Shown piece after piece: positions 1-10,282 of a DNA stretch of 64,000 nucleotides (its first letter is position 1; the number at the start of each line of letters is the position of its first letter). The stretch is from Pedobacter nutrimenti. Lineage in GTDB: Bacteria; Bacteroidota; Bacteroidia; Sphingobacteriales; Sphingobacteriaceae. The notes under the pieces are model-generated. The model saw only the letters and a list, made by a program, of their open reading frames with translations. It had not been told where the DNA came from and searched no databases. Location of the stretch: positions 434,001 to 498,000 of the forward strand of contig NZ_QKLU01000001.1 in the NCBI RefSeq assembly GCF_003208655.1, written 5' to 3'. Both the position numbers and the translations under genes were made by a program.

Positions 1-3000
1 GGGGTGGGTGGCAAGAATATTTCCGATTTCATCTATTGAGGTTTTCTCGATTCTGTAATCGAGTTTAAGTTCGGCACCCGTCTGATGGTGTGGCTTGTCT
101 ATATATAACCATACATCATAATGATATTTGGTCGTCTCGTTAAGAAGTGTTCCTTCTCTTAGCTGGATATTCACATTGGTGATACCGGGAATAAGATCTG
201 ACAAACCATAAAAGAATTCAGGATCTGCAACAAGTTCATCTTCAATTCTTACCCTATTGGCCACGACCTCACTAAAGGTAGCCAGAGTACTGGAATCAGG
301 AGTGTTGGAGAGGTAATCCATGGCATGGTACATTTCAAGAGAGTTTTTACCCTGCATGTCCCCTATAAATATACAGCCCCCGTTTTTAATACTTGCAGCA
401 GATTTTTTGATGACCTCAATTAGGTAATTTACATCAGGGAAATATTGCGCTACGCTATGAATCAAGACCAGGTCAAAACTCTGATCGGCTACATAAGTAA
501 AATCATCGGCCAACACGGCTTCTGCATGGACATGAGCCCATTCTTCGCGGTTTAGTTGCAGTTTTTCGTTTAATTTATCAATGGCTGTCTGTGCATAATC
601 TGTAGCGACGTATAACTCAGCACTATTAGCCAGTTCAAATAACAATTGTCCACCACCGCTTCCAATTTCATAAATCTTCTTTGATCCGATGTTCTTGATT
701 CTTTCTGCGGATACCTGAAGCCATTCTTTTGCCTGTAGCGCCAATTCCGAACTGTTCTGATAATGCTCAAGAAGTGTATCATCCAGATTCTTGGTAGAAA
801 GCCCCGATTCCTTTTTTAATGCCGAGCCTATAGTGTACAGACTGTCCCATCTTTCTTTCCAGGCTAACTTTTCCTCTTTGTTATCAGATGTATCCAGAAT
901 CACATAAGCAATAAGCCGTTTATGACCAGGGGTGTCTTCCCGGGCAAGTACAACAGATTGTTTAACCTCTTTCTGTGCAGATAGGGCTGTTTCTATTTCA
1001 CCCAATTCTATCCGGTGTCCCCTGATTTTTACTTGCTGATCAATTCTTCCCAGGCATTCAAATTCACCATTTTCCAAAAGCTTGCCCAAGTCGCCGGTTC
1101 TGTACAATTTGGCACCTGGAACCTTCGAATAAGGATCCGATATAAATTTTTCAGCATTCAGATCTGGTCTGTTTAGGTAACCTGCTGCAACACCATCACC
1201 TCCAATATGGATTTCTCCGGGAAGACCAGGTTCAAGCTGATGCCCTTGTTCATCGAGAATATAAATTTGTGTATTTCGGATAGGACCTCCGATGGTTATT
1301 TTTTTGTCTTTTACAGTAAGGTGTTTTACTGTGGACCAAATTGTTGTTTCCGTTGGTCCATACATATTCCATAGGGAATCCGAACGTTGAAGCAATTGGT
1401 TCGCAAGTTCTCTGCCCAGGGCTTCTCCTCCTGAAAGTATTTTGACCGGATATTTTTTTTCCCATCCGGAATCAAGGATCATTTGTAAGGTAGATGGGGT
1501 TGCCTGAAGTAAAGTAATGTTTTTGTCTTCTATCAATTTTAACAAAAGGCGGCCGTCACGAGCCGTTGTGGTATCTGCTAAGACAATTTGCGCACCGCTG
1601 ATCAGAGGAAGGTAGAGTTCTAGCCCGGCAATATCGAAAGATATGGTTGTAATGGCGAGTAACCGGTCTTGATCGGTAATCCCGGGTGCTGCTTGCATAC
1701 TGAGCAGGAAGTTAGAAAGGTTGTGATGTGTGATTTTCACACCTTTAGGTTTTCCGGTGGAACCCGAAGTATAAAGAATATAGGCAAGATCTGATCCCGT
1801 GACAGCAGGGATCCCAACATTTCCTTTGGCAGCTGAAGTAGTTAAGACTTGTTCAATGTCATGTTCATGGACTTTACTATTGAATTTTGTTTTGTGATTG
1901 GCCGAGGTGAGTAAAAGTTTTGCTCCGGAATCCTCCAGCATAAATTCAATTCTATGTTGGGGGTATTCCGGGTCCAGCGGAAGATATGCTGCACCTGCTT
2001 TCAAGATCCCCATCAGGCAAATGACCAGTCTTTCTGAGCGGTCAAGTAAAATAGCTACCACATCCCCCTTTTCAATACCCTGGCCGATTAAATAATACGC
2101 AACCAGGTCAGAAGCTTCGCGGAGTTTCCGATAACTGACCGTGTTGTTTTTAAAATGAATAGCGGTATGGTCGGGATAAGTTTCTGCGATATCTGCAAAT
2201 AGATTTGGCAGCAGACTCTGGGTGAATTCTTCTGTTTCCAATTGAGATTCTGCTGCAGGTTTCTTTTGTTGAAATACTTCCAGGTCATTGACAGGAACAT
2301 CAGAATGTTCTGTTAAATCATGAAGCAAAGCTGTAAAGCCATTAATCATTCTTTGTATGGTGTCAGGCATAAACAACTGACTATTGTAAGACCACTCCAT
2401 CACCAGTGAATCCTGGGTTCCAGTCGCATTCAAAAAAAGTTCAAAGTTCTCGTATGCCTTAGGATTGGAATGCAGTTCATGCTGAAGACCCTCAAAAAAA
2501 ACAGATCCATCCATTCCCATATCAATGTTAAATATTACGGGAACCAGTGGGATTCTGGAGCTGTTTCTTGGAATATTTAATTTTTTCAAGAGACTACCAA
2601 AAGTGAACTGCTGGTGTTCATAATGGTCAATCATTTTTACCCTGCAAATTTTAAGGTAGTCGGTAAAGCTCCTGAAAGTTTCCAAGCGGGAACGGAGTGG
2701 GAGAAGATTAACACAATGACCTACAACAGAGTAATGGCCTGTAAAGGACTGTCCGGAAGAAGGCAAGCCCAGTACAATATCCGTTTGCCCGGTGAGCTTG
2801 GATAGGTATATTTCAAAAGCAGCCATTAATGTATTGACCAGGCTGCAGCCTGCTTGTGCTCCGGTTTTTTTAACAGCTTTGAGCAAAACAGGATCGAGAG
2901 TTACATCCGTTCTATTACTTTTGTAGGTTCTGGTAGCTGGTCGTGGTGCGTCAACAGGCAAATCCAGTTCAGGAATATTTCCCTTATATTGTTGGACCCA

Positions 3001-3639
3001 ATAATCTACCGTTTGATTGTATGCTGGGCTTTCTGTTAGTTTTTGTAATTCTTTTGCATAAACACTAAAACCTGTAGCTGGTTCAAGCTGGGGAATTTCA
3101 CCTTTTACATAAGCCGAATAAAGTTTTCCAAGATCTTCCAGTATAATCCCGAAAGACCATCCATCGCATACAATGTGGTGCGCAGTTAGTTTTAAAACAT
3201 GCCTGGTATCTGTTAATTTGAACAAAGTGCTTTTAAACAGCAGGTCCTTTTGAAGGTCAAAGGCTTTATTTGCTTCCAAGGCATTAAACTCCTTCAAGTA
3301 TTGTTGTTGGTCGGTGATAGAAGAAATATCTTCAAAACTCAGGAGCTGAGCAGCATATTTGTAAATACATAGATAATCCCCATCGGCACTGATGTTCGAA
3401 CGTAAGGATTCATGCCTTTGTATAAGGTCCTGAAAAGCACTCTGCATTGCTTGAAAATCAAATTTTCCGTGGAGTTCAAGGGATAGGGATTCATTGTACG
3501 AACAGTTTGATTCATTACCTCCAAGGATGCATGCCAGCCATATTTCTTTCTGTGACTCTGTAGTGTTAACGGTCATTTCAAGTTCACCCTCTTGAAATGG
3601 ATTAAAATCGACCGCTATAAGATTGTATTTATTTGTCAT
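1..3639 (-). CDS. Nonribosomal peptide synthetase, C-A-methyltransferase (partial, runs off left edge)
   Basis: I translated this open frame from the minus strand; it starts with ATG at 3639 and is still open at base 1, so at least 1213 residues are visible. Domains in order: condensation (about residues 20-450, active motif HHIVCDG at 154-160); adenylation (from about 475, core YTSGSTGKPKG, then YGPTETT and KIRGHRIELGEIE); and an S-adenosylmethionine methyltransferase (IYEIGSGGG, near bases 650-680) placed after adenylation motif A8, the usual site of N-methyltransferase insertions. The pocket residues I align to the GrsA code are D-I-L-Q-L-G-M-I-W, close to the glycine code as I know it. 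I infer a glycine-activating, N-methylating elongation module. The rest of the adenylation domain, carrier and any later modules lie outside the window. It starts 11 nt after the preceding synthase gene, so the two are almost certainly one operon. Confidence 0.93.
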   Translation of the reverse strand, partial: MTNKYNLIAVDFNPFQEGELEMTVNTTESQKEIWLACILGGNESNCSYNESLSLELHGKFDFQAMQSAFQDLIQRHESLRSNISADGDYLCIYKYAAQLLSFEDISSITDQQQYLKEFNALEANKAFDLQKDLLFKSTLFKLTDTRHVLKLTAHHIVCDGWSFGIILEDLGKLYSAYVKGEIPQLEPATGFSVYAKELQKLTESPAYNQTVDYWVQQYKGNIPELDLPVDAPRPATRTYKSNRTDVTLDPVLLKAVKKTGAQAGCSLVNTLMAAFEIYLSKLTGQTDIVLGLPSSGQSFTGHYSVVGHCVNLLPLRSRLETFRSFTDYLKICRVKMIDHYEHQQFTFGSLLKKLNIPRNSSRIPLVPVIFNIDMGMDGSVFFEGLQHELHSNPKAYENFELFLNATGTQDSLVMEWSYNSQLFMPDTIQRMINGFTALLHDLTEHSDVPVNDLEVFQQKKPAAESQLETEEFTQSLLPNLFADIAETYPDHTAIHFKNNTVSYRKLREASDLVAYYLIGQGIEKGDVVAILLDRSERLVICLMGILKAGAAYLPLDPEYPQHRIEFMLEDSGAKLLLTSANHKTKFNSKVHEHDIEQVLTTSAAKGNVGIPAVTGSDLAYILYTSGSTGKPKGVKITHHNLSNFLLSMQAAPGITDQDRLLAITTISFDIAGLELYLPLISGAQIVLADTTTARDGRLLLKLIEDKNITLLQATPSTLQMILDSGWEKKYPVKILSGGEALGRELANQLLQRSDSLWNMYGPTETTIWSTVKHLTVKDKKITIGGPIRNTQIYILDEQGHQLEPGLPGEIHIGGDGVAAGYLNRPDLNAEKFISDPYSKVPGAKLYRTGDLGKLLENGEFECLGRIDQQVKIRGHRIELGEIETALSAQKEVKQSVVLAREDTPGHKRLIAYVILDTSDNKEEKLAWKERWDSLYTIGSALKKESGLSTKNLDDTLLEHYQNSSELALQAKEWLQVSAERIKNIGSKKIYEIGSGGGQLLFELANSAELYVATDYAQTAIDKLNEKLQLNREEWAHVHAEAVLADDFTYVADQSFDLVLIHSVAQYFPDVNYLIEVIKKSAASIKNGGCIFIGDMQGKNSLEMYHAMDYLSNTPDSSTLATFSEVVANRVRIEDELVADPEFFYGLSDLIPGITNVNIQLREGTLLNETTKYHYDVWLYIDKPHHQTGAELKLDYRIEKTSIDEIGNILATHP

Positions 3640-3650
3640 TATGATTTCCT

Positions 3651-6600
3651 TTAGGCAGGTACGATTTGCATATAATTTCCCGGTTTTTCCTTATCTTCAA
3701 TAAACCAGGCAGGATTACCTTCTTTGTCCTTGCCAAGTTTTGCATTGGGAAGGGGAGCCGCACTAAATTTGTCAGGTGCAGAAGGATTATTTTCTGTATT
3801 GACCTGATGATCATAATCAGGGATAAGACCTACTTCTTTTAGTTCCAGTAGACTTTCTTCAAAGGATTTAACAATCTGGTCAATATCTTCTTCTGTATGT
3901 GCTGTTGTTAGAAAGCAGGCAAAACCGTCTTGTATATGAATGCCTTTATAACGCATTAGCGTAAAAAAGAGGTCGGCATAGGGATATTCTTCAAGAAAAC
4001 GTACTTTCCATAGAGAACCAAACTGTGCAATGAAAAACGGGACCCTTAATTTTTGACACAACCCATTTAAGGTATCAGCAATATATGAACCATAAGCATT
4101 CAGTTTTTCCTGTAACCCGGGCCCCATTTCTTTTAAGTACAACAAAGAGGCTTTAGTTGTTGCAAGGGCAAGAGGATGTCTTACAAAAGTACCGGCAAAA
4201 TAGGTCACCCCGGCTTCAGGTATAGAATCGTCCCCAAATGCCCAGAAACCCCCATCCAGCGCATCCATATATTTCTTTTTCCCCGCGATGATGCCAATTG
4301 ACATACCGGCTCCGGCAACTTTTCCATAGGTGCCGATATCTGCCTTGATCCCAAACATGGCCTGAACCCCGCCAGGATGAAAACGAAAGCCTGAAATCAC
4401 TTCATCAAAAATCAGAACAGTTTGAGACGCCTCTGTAATCTTTCGTAATTCTTTCAAAAAGGAGACAGGTTGAAAATCAGCTCTTCGGCTTTGTACAGGT
4501 TCAACCAATACTGCTGCAATATCCTCTGCACGTTCCTTAATAATCCGAAGCGATTCATCAGTTCCATACTCCAGGATCAACATATTTTGCACCGCTTCCG
4601 GTAAAATTCCAGGGGCTGCGGGAAAAGTTTTCAACGATTTACTTCCCCTGACAATTACTTCATCTGCGATTCCATGATAAGAACCTGTAAAAGCAACAAT
4701 CAAAGATCGTCCCGTTACGGTCCGGGCAATACGCATGGCACCCAGCACTGCTTCAGATCCTGTATTACATAAGGCGGCCCGGTCAAAATCTGTGAATTCA
4801 CAGATCAGTTTACTGACCTCACCAGCCAGTTCATGTTGGGGACCGATTTCGTAACCTTTTTCAATTTGTTCTAACAACGCCTTCTTGATGACCTCTGGCT
4901 GGTAACCTAAAAGGTTTGAACCAAAGCCACTGAGTACATCTATATATTCATTGCCATCAATATCCCAAATGCGGCTGCCTTTGGATTTATTCACTACAAG
5001 AGAATAAACAAGTTCTTTTGTTGCTGGCTTAAAGCCAGAAACAACCCTTGGATCGGCCATCTGGGCTCGGTGTACCTGTGTATAAGATTTGCTTTTACCA
5101 GTTTTTTTGTTGTATTTTTCAATGAGCCCGGCCAAAAATTCTTGCTGTACCGGGTTTAGTGAAACAGATTTTTTTTCAATACGGGCGGCAGCACCAAAAG
5201 GCTTTTTGAGTTCTGCTTCTTCTTCGGCACTTAAACCTGAAGCAGCATTGGAGCCCACCAGCAAGGGTTTAGTCTGAATGTGATTGTTGGCAGTTGATGT
5301 ATTTTGAGTTAAGGCGGGAGGCTGATTTTGTCCGTTTTGTAGTAAGGAGAGCTGTTGGGCCAGTAATTGTAATTGCTGGCTGATCAGGTCTATGGCAGTT
5401 CCGTTTGTTCCTTGGATTTGATTATTGTTATTATTATTGAAATACAACGGGTTAGCTTGTGTAGCTTGAATGGACTCTTGAAGTTTAGGCTCGGCAGGCA
5501 GAGCGCTGTCAAGATAGTCCGTCAATTGGCCCAAAGTCCCATATTCTTCGTTCAATTGCCTGAAGGTAATGGGAAGGGAAAACTGTTTTTTTAAAACCAT
5601 AGCGATTTGCGTGAGCAATAAGGAATCAAGACCCATCTCAATAAAGGTCATGTTTGGATCTGCCCCTGTCATTTCAATACCAGAAGCATTTTCCAGTATC
5701 TCTTTTACCTGCTGAAGTAGTACTTGTTTTCTCATAAGCGGTAGTGCTTTTGTATCTTGCTCAATATAAGTGTTGGTATCTTGTTTTACGTAGAGTTTTT
5801 CTTTAGAATTGATAGGGTTAAGCCAGTAGTCTTTTTTATCAAAAGCATAGGTTGGAAGATCCTGAAGTTTAACTCTTTGTTGGTCCTTGTAAAAGCTAGT
5901 CCAGTCAGGTTCCAGTCCATTTAGCCATAAGTTTCCAAGTGCTTTTAGCATAGAAGACAAGCAAGGGTATGGCGTTTCCGATTTTTCAAGACTGGCAATT
6001 GCAGTTATGGCTTTGCCCTGGGATTGCTGACGGGTTAAGGTTGTAGCTGAAATACCGGGTCCGAGTTCCAGAAAAATGTCGTAAGAAGCATCGATCAGTT
6101 TCTGAACAGCAGGGCCAAAGACAACGGTTTCTCTTAAATGGCCCGCCCAATACGCTACACTTGTGGCTTCCTCCTGTTTTAACCACTCTCCGGTAACTGT
6201 TGAAACAATAGGGAGCAGCGGTTCGTTAAAATGAATTTCTTTAAGCAGATCTTGAAAAGGGTCAACAACCGGATCCATCATATAGGAATGAAAAGCATGA
6301 CTGGTATCCAGCAAACGATTGATGATTTCCTTTTCATTTAACGCTCTGCTAAGTGCAACAATGGCTTCTTTACTGCCGGCAAGGACACACAGCTGAGGGC
6401 TGTTTATTGCAGCAAGTGATATTTCTGCAGATAAGTAAGTTTTGATTAGCGTTGCATCCGCTCTTACCGAAAGCATGCTTCCTTCAGGAAGCTCACTCAT
6501 CATACGCCCCCTTGCTGCAATAAGTTTTAAGGCATCCTTTAAAGAGAAAATACCGGAAAAGTATGCTGCAACAAACTCACCAATACTGTGGCCAATTAGC

Positions 6601-9600
6601 GCGGTTGGATAAATACCCCAACTCATCCAGGTTTTGCCAAGGGCGTAACCAATGGAGAACAAAGCAGGCTGACTATACCGGGTATTCATGAGTTTCTGCT
6701 GTGCAGCCTGATCACAGTGAACTGGGTAGATAACCTCGAGTATATTCTGGCCAAGCTCTACACGGAGCAGCTCGGCACATTCATCCATTGCCTGTTTAAA
6801 TACCGGGTTAGAATCGTAGAGATCTTTCCCCATATCTAAATATTGGGCACCTTGTCCGGGGAACATAAAAACCAGATCCTGTTTCCTTTCGGATAGTTTT
6901 TTGGTTTGAACCACCTTTAGGACTTTTTCTGAATCTGTTGCAAGGGCGAATTTTCTGTAGTTAAAATCCTCCCTGGACATTTGGAGCGTATAGGCGATAT
7001 CAGCTATATCGTTAGGGTGATCTTGCAGATGTTTATCTAGTTTTTCGGTATAAAGATCTAAGCTTTTTTCTGTTTTGGCTGACCAGCACATTAGATGCAC
7101 AGGATTTTTGTGCCCTGAGCTTGCATTAAGATGGGCCAGGTTTTCCTCCAAAACCACGTGGACATTGGTTCCGCCAACCCCAAATGAACTGACACCTGCA
7201 ATACGTTTATTACTTGTCTCCCAGTTTTTTAAGGTGTTGTTTACAAAGAAAGGACTGTTCTGGAAATCAATATGGGGATTGGGTTTGTGGTAATGGATCG
7301 AAGGAGGGAGTTGCTTGTGATGTAAAGAAAGTACGGTTTTAATTAAACCGGCAATGCCTGCTGCTGCGGTTAAATGACCAAAATTGCTTTTAACAGAGCC
7401 TATTGCGCAATATTGTTTCTTTTGGTGGTCTCCAAAGGCCATGCACAATCCTTCTATTTCAATAGGGTCTCCAAGGGGGGTGGCTGTTCCGTGAGCCTCG
7501 ATGTAAGAAATGTCTTCGGGGTTAACTTTTGCGTCGTTTATGGCCATCTGGATGGCATCAGCTTGTCCATATGCACTTGGTGCAGTAAAACTGGCCTTTG
7601 TTCCGCCATCATTATTTAGTCCTATGCCCTTAATGACTGCATAAATTAAATCACCGTCCAGTTCAGCTTGCTTTTTATTCTTTAAAACCACAACCCCCGC
7701 GCCATCACTAAAGACAGTGCCTTTTGCATCTGCATCAAAAGGTCTGCAATACCCATCATTACTTAATATTGCACCTTCTTCATAGATATGTCCGCTATTT
7801 ACTGGTACATTCAGAGCGGCACCACCTGCAAGGGCCACATCGCACTGCCCGCTTCTGATGCTTTGTACAGCCTGGGCCACAGCGAGCAAAGAGGTAGAGC
7901 AGGCCGACTGAACATTAACAGCAGGTCCTTTTAAATCCAGTGAATAAGCTGTCCTGGAGGCGATGTAGTCTTTATCACTAACAGCATCAACCTGGAAATA
8001 GCCGGTATTGTCTATCAATTCCTGATGACTGAGGACATTATTGACATAATAGGTGTTAAACCTGCAGCCTGCAAATACGCCAATGGTGCCTTTGTATTTT
8101 TTAGGAAGATGACCACAACTTTCCAGGGCCTCCCAGGCGATTTCCAAAAAGATCCTGTGTTGCGGATCCATGAGTTCGGCAAGTTTTGGATTTATATTGA
8201 AAAAAGCGGGGTCAAAAGCAGCTGGCTGATCAATAACCCCTCTTGCTTTTACATAATTAGGATCTATTTTTACCAAATCTGGTACAGATGGATCAAGTTC
8301 CTGATCTGAGAAAAAATGAACATCATCCTTTCCGTTCTTAAGATTTTCCCAAAATTGATTGATGGTATTTGCGCCTGGAAATTTCCCTGCCATACCAATA
8401 ATGGCGATGTCATTATCTTGTAAATGATTGCTCTTATTCCTCTTAACGAATTGGTGCTTTGTTCCGCCATCCAGAAATGCAGCAATACCCGCGATGGTAG
8501 GATATTGATATAACTTAGCAACAGGCAAGTAATGATCAGTATTTTTTAGCAACAATACCAGTTTCTGGGCCAGGAGGGAGTTTCCGCCTAATTCGAAAAA
8601 GTTATCGTCAATACCGGTTCTTTTGACTTGCAAGAGGTCTTTCCATATCGTAGTAAGCTCTTTCTCCAATGCTGTTTTTGGTGGATTATAAAGGCTACTG
8701 AGCAATTCCGAAGCATCCATCCTGGGTAAAGCATCTTTATCGGTTTTGCCATTTCCCGTTAAGGGTATATGGTCCAGTTCGTATAAAAAAGGGGGGACCA
8801 TATAATCCGGAAGTTTTGTATGCAGGTAATTTAAGGCCCCATTTTTTGTATAGGTGTTGTCTGTAACCACATAAGCATACAATTGTTTATCCTGCTCATC
8901 ATAGGTCCTGGCTATTACAGCACATTGGTTTACCCCTGGGGCCTCCCTAAGTACATTTTCAATTTCTGCCAGCTCTATCCTGTAGCCGCGTATTTTAACC
9001 TGGTCGTCTATTCTGCCTGAAAATTCAACATTTCCATCGGGCAGCCATTTGCCCAGGTCACCAGTTTTATATAAACGTTCCCCGTTTTTGAAGGGGCTTG
9101 CCAAAAAATGCTTTTCAGAAAGATCGGGCAGGTTCAGGTATCCTCTGGCCACCTGAGGGCCACCGATATATAATTCGCCTGTCTCTGTATTGCTGACAGG
9201 TTTTAAATCCTGATCCAGAATATATACTGAGACATTTGGTAGTGCTTTTCCTATGGGAAGTATCTTTAAATCTCCTGGACCATTTGGTGGGCATTTATAT
9301 TCAAGGGCAGTAATGGTTGTTTCAGTAGGACCATATTCATTATAAAAATCAACCTTACCCTGCCATTTTCGGGACAATTCCTTTTTACAAAGATCTCCGC
9401 CAGATATCACTCTTTTTAAAAAAGGAAAATCACGTGGTTCTATATATTCCAGAAAACCAGGGGTAGCGTGCAGATGACTGATTTTCTTTTGCCCGATAAA
9501 ATCTGAAAGTTTACCTGCGTCCTCAAGCTGTCCCTCTTCCATTAGAACAAGGCAGGCCCCATTAGACAGGGCCAGAAAAATTTGTTCAATGGAAGCATCA

Positions 9601-10190
9601 AAGCAATAATTTGAAAACTGAAGTATCCGGTCTTCTTTTTGAATGTCAAAATAAATGGACTGATCGGAAATACAGCTTTTTAAAGAGCCGTGCTCAATCA
9701 TCACCCCTTTAGGGCTTCCTGTAGAACCTGAAGTATATATAATATACATTAAGTCAGAAGCGTGGATGTCTATTGCTGGTGGGGTTGAAGGCTGCTCGGC
9801 AAAAAGATGTTTATCCTGATCCATGAAAACAAGCTCACCGGTAAGCTGGCGGCTGGCGTTTTTATGTGTGATGACCAGCTGACTTTTAAGGTCACCTAAA
9901 AGGTAGGCGATGCGCTCCTGAGGATAATTTGGATCAATAGGCACATAGCAGCCACCAGCCTTAAGAATTCCAAGCATAGCGACAATCATTTCAGATGACC
10001 TGTTCATACAGATAGGGACCATCGTTTCTCTTTTTACCCCTTTTGAAATTAAATAATGGGCCAGTTGATTCGATACCTTTTCTAGCTCTTGATAAGTATA
10101 ATGGTCATCCCTAAATTCTAACGCAATATTTGATGGATGATGCTGGGCTTGAGCAGAGAATAGTTCCAGTATGGTGTTTTTATCAGGCAT
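3651..10190 (-). CDS. Hybrid NRPS/PKS starter synthase: A-PCP-KS-AT-ACP-aminotransferase
   Basis: 2179 residues. Adenylation domain about 5-490 (YTSGSTG at 152-158, YGPTETT at 286-292, final Lys482); peptidyl carrier with Ser538 in FFELGGNS; ketosynthase about 592-1016 (Cys764, His900, His939); acyltransferase about 1105-1405 (GHSIG with Ser1202, and HAFH at 1298-1301, the signature of malonyl-CoA use); second carrier with Ser1523 in GLDS; an Asn/Gln-rich linker near 1585-1620; then a class III, glutamate-semialdehyde-mutase-like aminotransferase about 1690-2110 (Asp1929, PLP lysine Lys1957). There is no condensation domain in front and no ketoreductase, so this looks like a loading plus one-extension protein that transaminates the beta-keto thioester. 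The KS-AT-ACP-aminotransferase order resembles the mycosubtilin/iturin synthases, but here the feeder is an amino-acid A domain rather than an acyl ligase. First gene of the operon. Confidence 0.96.
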   Translation of the reverse strand: MPDKNTILELFSAQAQHHPSNIALEFRDDHYTYQELEKVSNQLAHYLISKGVKRETMVPICMNRSSEMIVAMLGILKAGGCYVPIDPNYPQERIAYLLGDLKSQLVITHKNASRQLTGELVFMDQDKHLFAEQPSTPPAIDIHASDLMYIIYTSGSTGSPKGVMIEHGSLKSCISDQSIYFDIQKEDRILQFSNYCFDASIEQIFLALSNGACLVLMEEGQLEDAGKLSDFIGQKKISHLHATPGFLEYIEPRDFPFLKRVISGGDLCKKELSRKWQGKVDFYNEYGPTETTITALEYKCPPNGPGDLKILPIGKALPNVSVYILDQDLKPVSNTETGELYIGGPQVARGYLNLPDLSEKHFLASPFKNGERLYKTGDLGKWLPDGNVEFSGRIDDQVKIRGYRIELAEIENVLREAPGVNQCAVIARTYDEQDKQLYAYVVTDNTYTKNGALNYLHTKLPDYMVPPFLYELDHIPLTGNGKTDKDALPRMDASELLSSLYNPPKTALEKELTTIWKDLLQVKRTGIDDNFFELGGNSLLAQKLVLLLKNTDHYLPVAKLYQYPTIAGIAAFLDGGTKHQFVKRNKSNHLQDNDIAIIGMAGKFPGANTINQFWENLKNGKDDVHFFSDQELDPSVPDLVKIDPNYVKARGVIDQPAAFDPAFFNINPKLAELMDPQHRIFLEIAWEALESCGHLPKKYKGTIGVFAGCRFNTYYVNNVLSHQELIDNTGYFQVDAVSDKDYIASRTAYSLDLKGPAVNVQSACSTSLLAVAQAVQSIRSGQCDVALAGGAALNVPVNSGHIYEEGAILSNDGYCRPFDADAKGTVFSDGAGVVVLKNKKQAELDGDLIYAVIKGIGLNNDGGTKASFTAPSAYGQADAIQMAINDAKVNPEDISYIEAHGTATPLGDPIEIEGLCMAFGDHQKKQYCAIGSVKSNFGHLTAAAGIAGLIKTVLSLHHKQLPPSIHYHKPNPHIDFQNSPFFVNNTLKNWETSNKRIAGVSSFGVGGTNVHVVLEENLAHLNASSGHKNPVHLMCWSAKTEKSLDLYTEKLDKHLQDHPNDIADIAYTLQMSREDFNYRKFALATDSEKVLKVVQTKKLSERKQDLVFMFPGQGAQYLDMGKDLYDSNPVFKQAMDECAELLRVELGQNILEVIYPVHCDQAAQQKLMNTRYSQPALFSIGYALGKTWMSWGIYPTALIGHSIGEFVAAYFSGIFSLKDALKLIAARGRMMSELPEGSMLSVRADATLIKTYLSAEISLAAINSPQLCVLAGSKEAIVALSRALNEKEIINRLLDTSHAFHSYMMDPVVDPFQDLLKEIHFNEPLLPIVSTVTGEWLKQEEATSVAYWAGHLRETVVFGPAVQKLIDASYDIFLELGPGISATTLTRQQSQGKAITAIASLEKSETPYPCLSSMLKALGNLWLNGLEPDWTSFYKDQQRVKLQDLPTYAFDKKDYWLNPINSKEKLYVKQDTNTYIEQDTKALPLMRKQVLLQQVKEILENASGIEMTGADPNMTFIEMGLDSLLLTQIAMVLKKQFSLPITFRQLNEEYGTLGQLTDYLDSALPAEPKLQESIQATQANPLYFNNNNNNQIQGTNGTAIDLISQQLQLLAQQLSLLQNGQNQPPALTQNTSTANNHIQTKPLLVGSNAASGLSAEEEAELKKPFGAAARIEKKSVSLNPVQQEFLAGLIEKYNKKTGKSKSYTQVHRAQMADPRVVSGFKPATKELVYSLVVNKSKGSRIWDIDGNEYIDVLSGFGSNLLGYQPEVIKKALLEQIEKGYEIGPQHELAGEVSKLICEFTDFDRAALCNTGSEAVLGAMRIARTVTGRSLIVAFTGSYHGIADEVIVRGSKSLKTFPAAPGILPEAVQNMLILEYGTDESLRIIKERAEDIAAVLVEPVQSRRADFQPVSFLKELRKITEASQTVLIFDEVISGFRFHPGGVQAMFGIKADIGTYGKVAGAGMSIGIIAGKKKYMDALDGGFWAFGDDSIPEAGVTYFAGTFVRHPLALATTKASLLYLKEMGPGLQEKLNAYGSYIADTLNGLCQKLRVPFFIAQFGSLWKVRFLEEYPYADLFFTLMRYKGIHIQDGFACFLTTAHTEEDIDQIVKSFEESLLELKEVGLIPDYDHQVNTENNPSAPDKFSAAPLPNAKLGKDKEGNPAWFIEDKEKPGNYMQIVPA

Positions 10191-10282
10191 ATAAAAGGTC
10201 AGCTTTATTCTTTATTACTTCTACAAGTTTATCCTTCTTCAAAAATGCAGGATCCCTTTGTTGTTGTTATATGCTCATTAGA

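Noticed and set aside
1250..3524. Several 60-80 aa frames on both strands
   Set aside because: All lie inside the single long minus-strand NRPS frame that opens at 3639 and runs off the window.
5380..5450. Run of Asn codons in the synthase as a possible frameshift or slippage site
   Set aside because: The frame continues cleanly into the aminotransferase domain; it looks like an ordinary Asn/Gln-rich linker.
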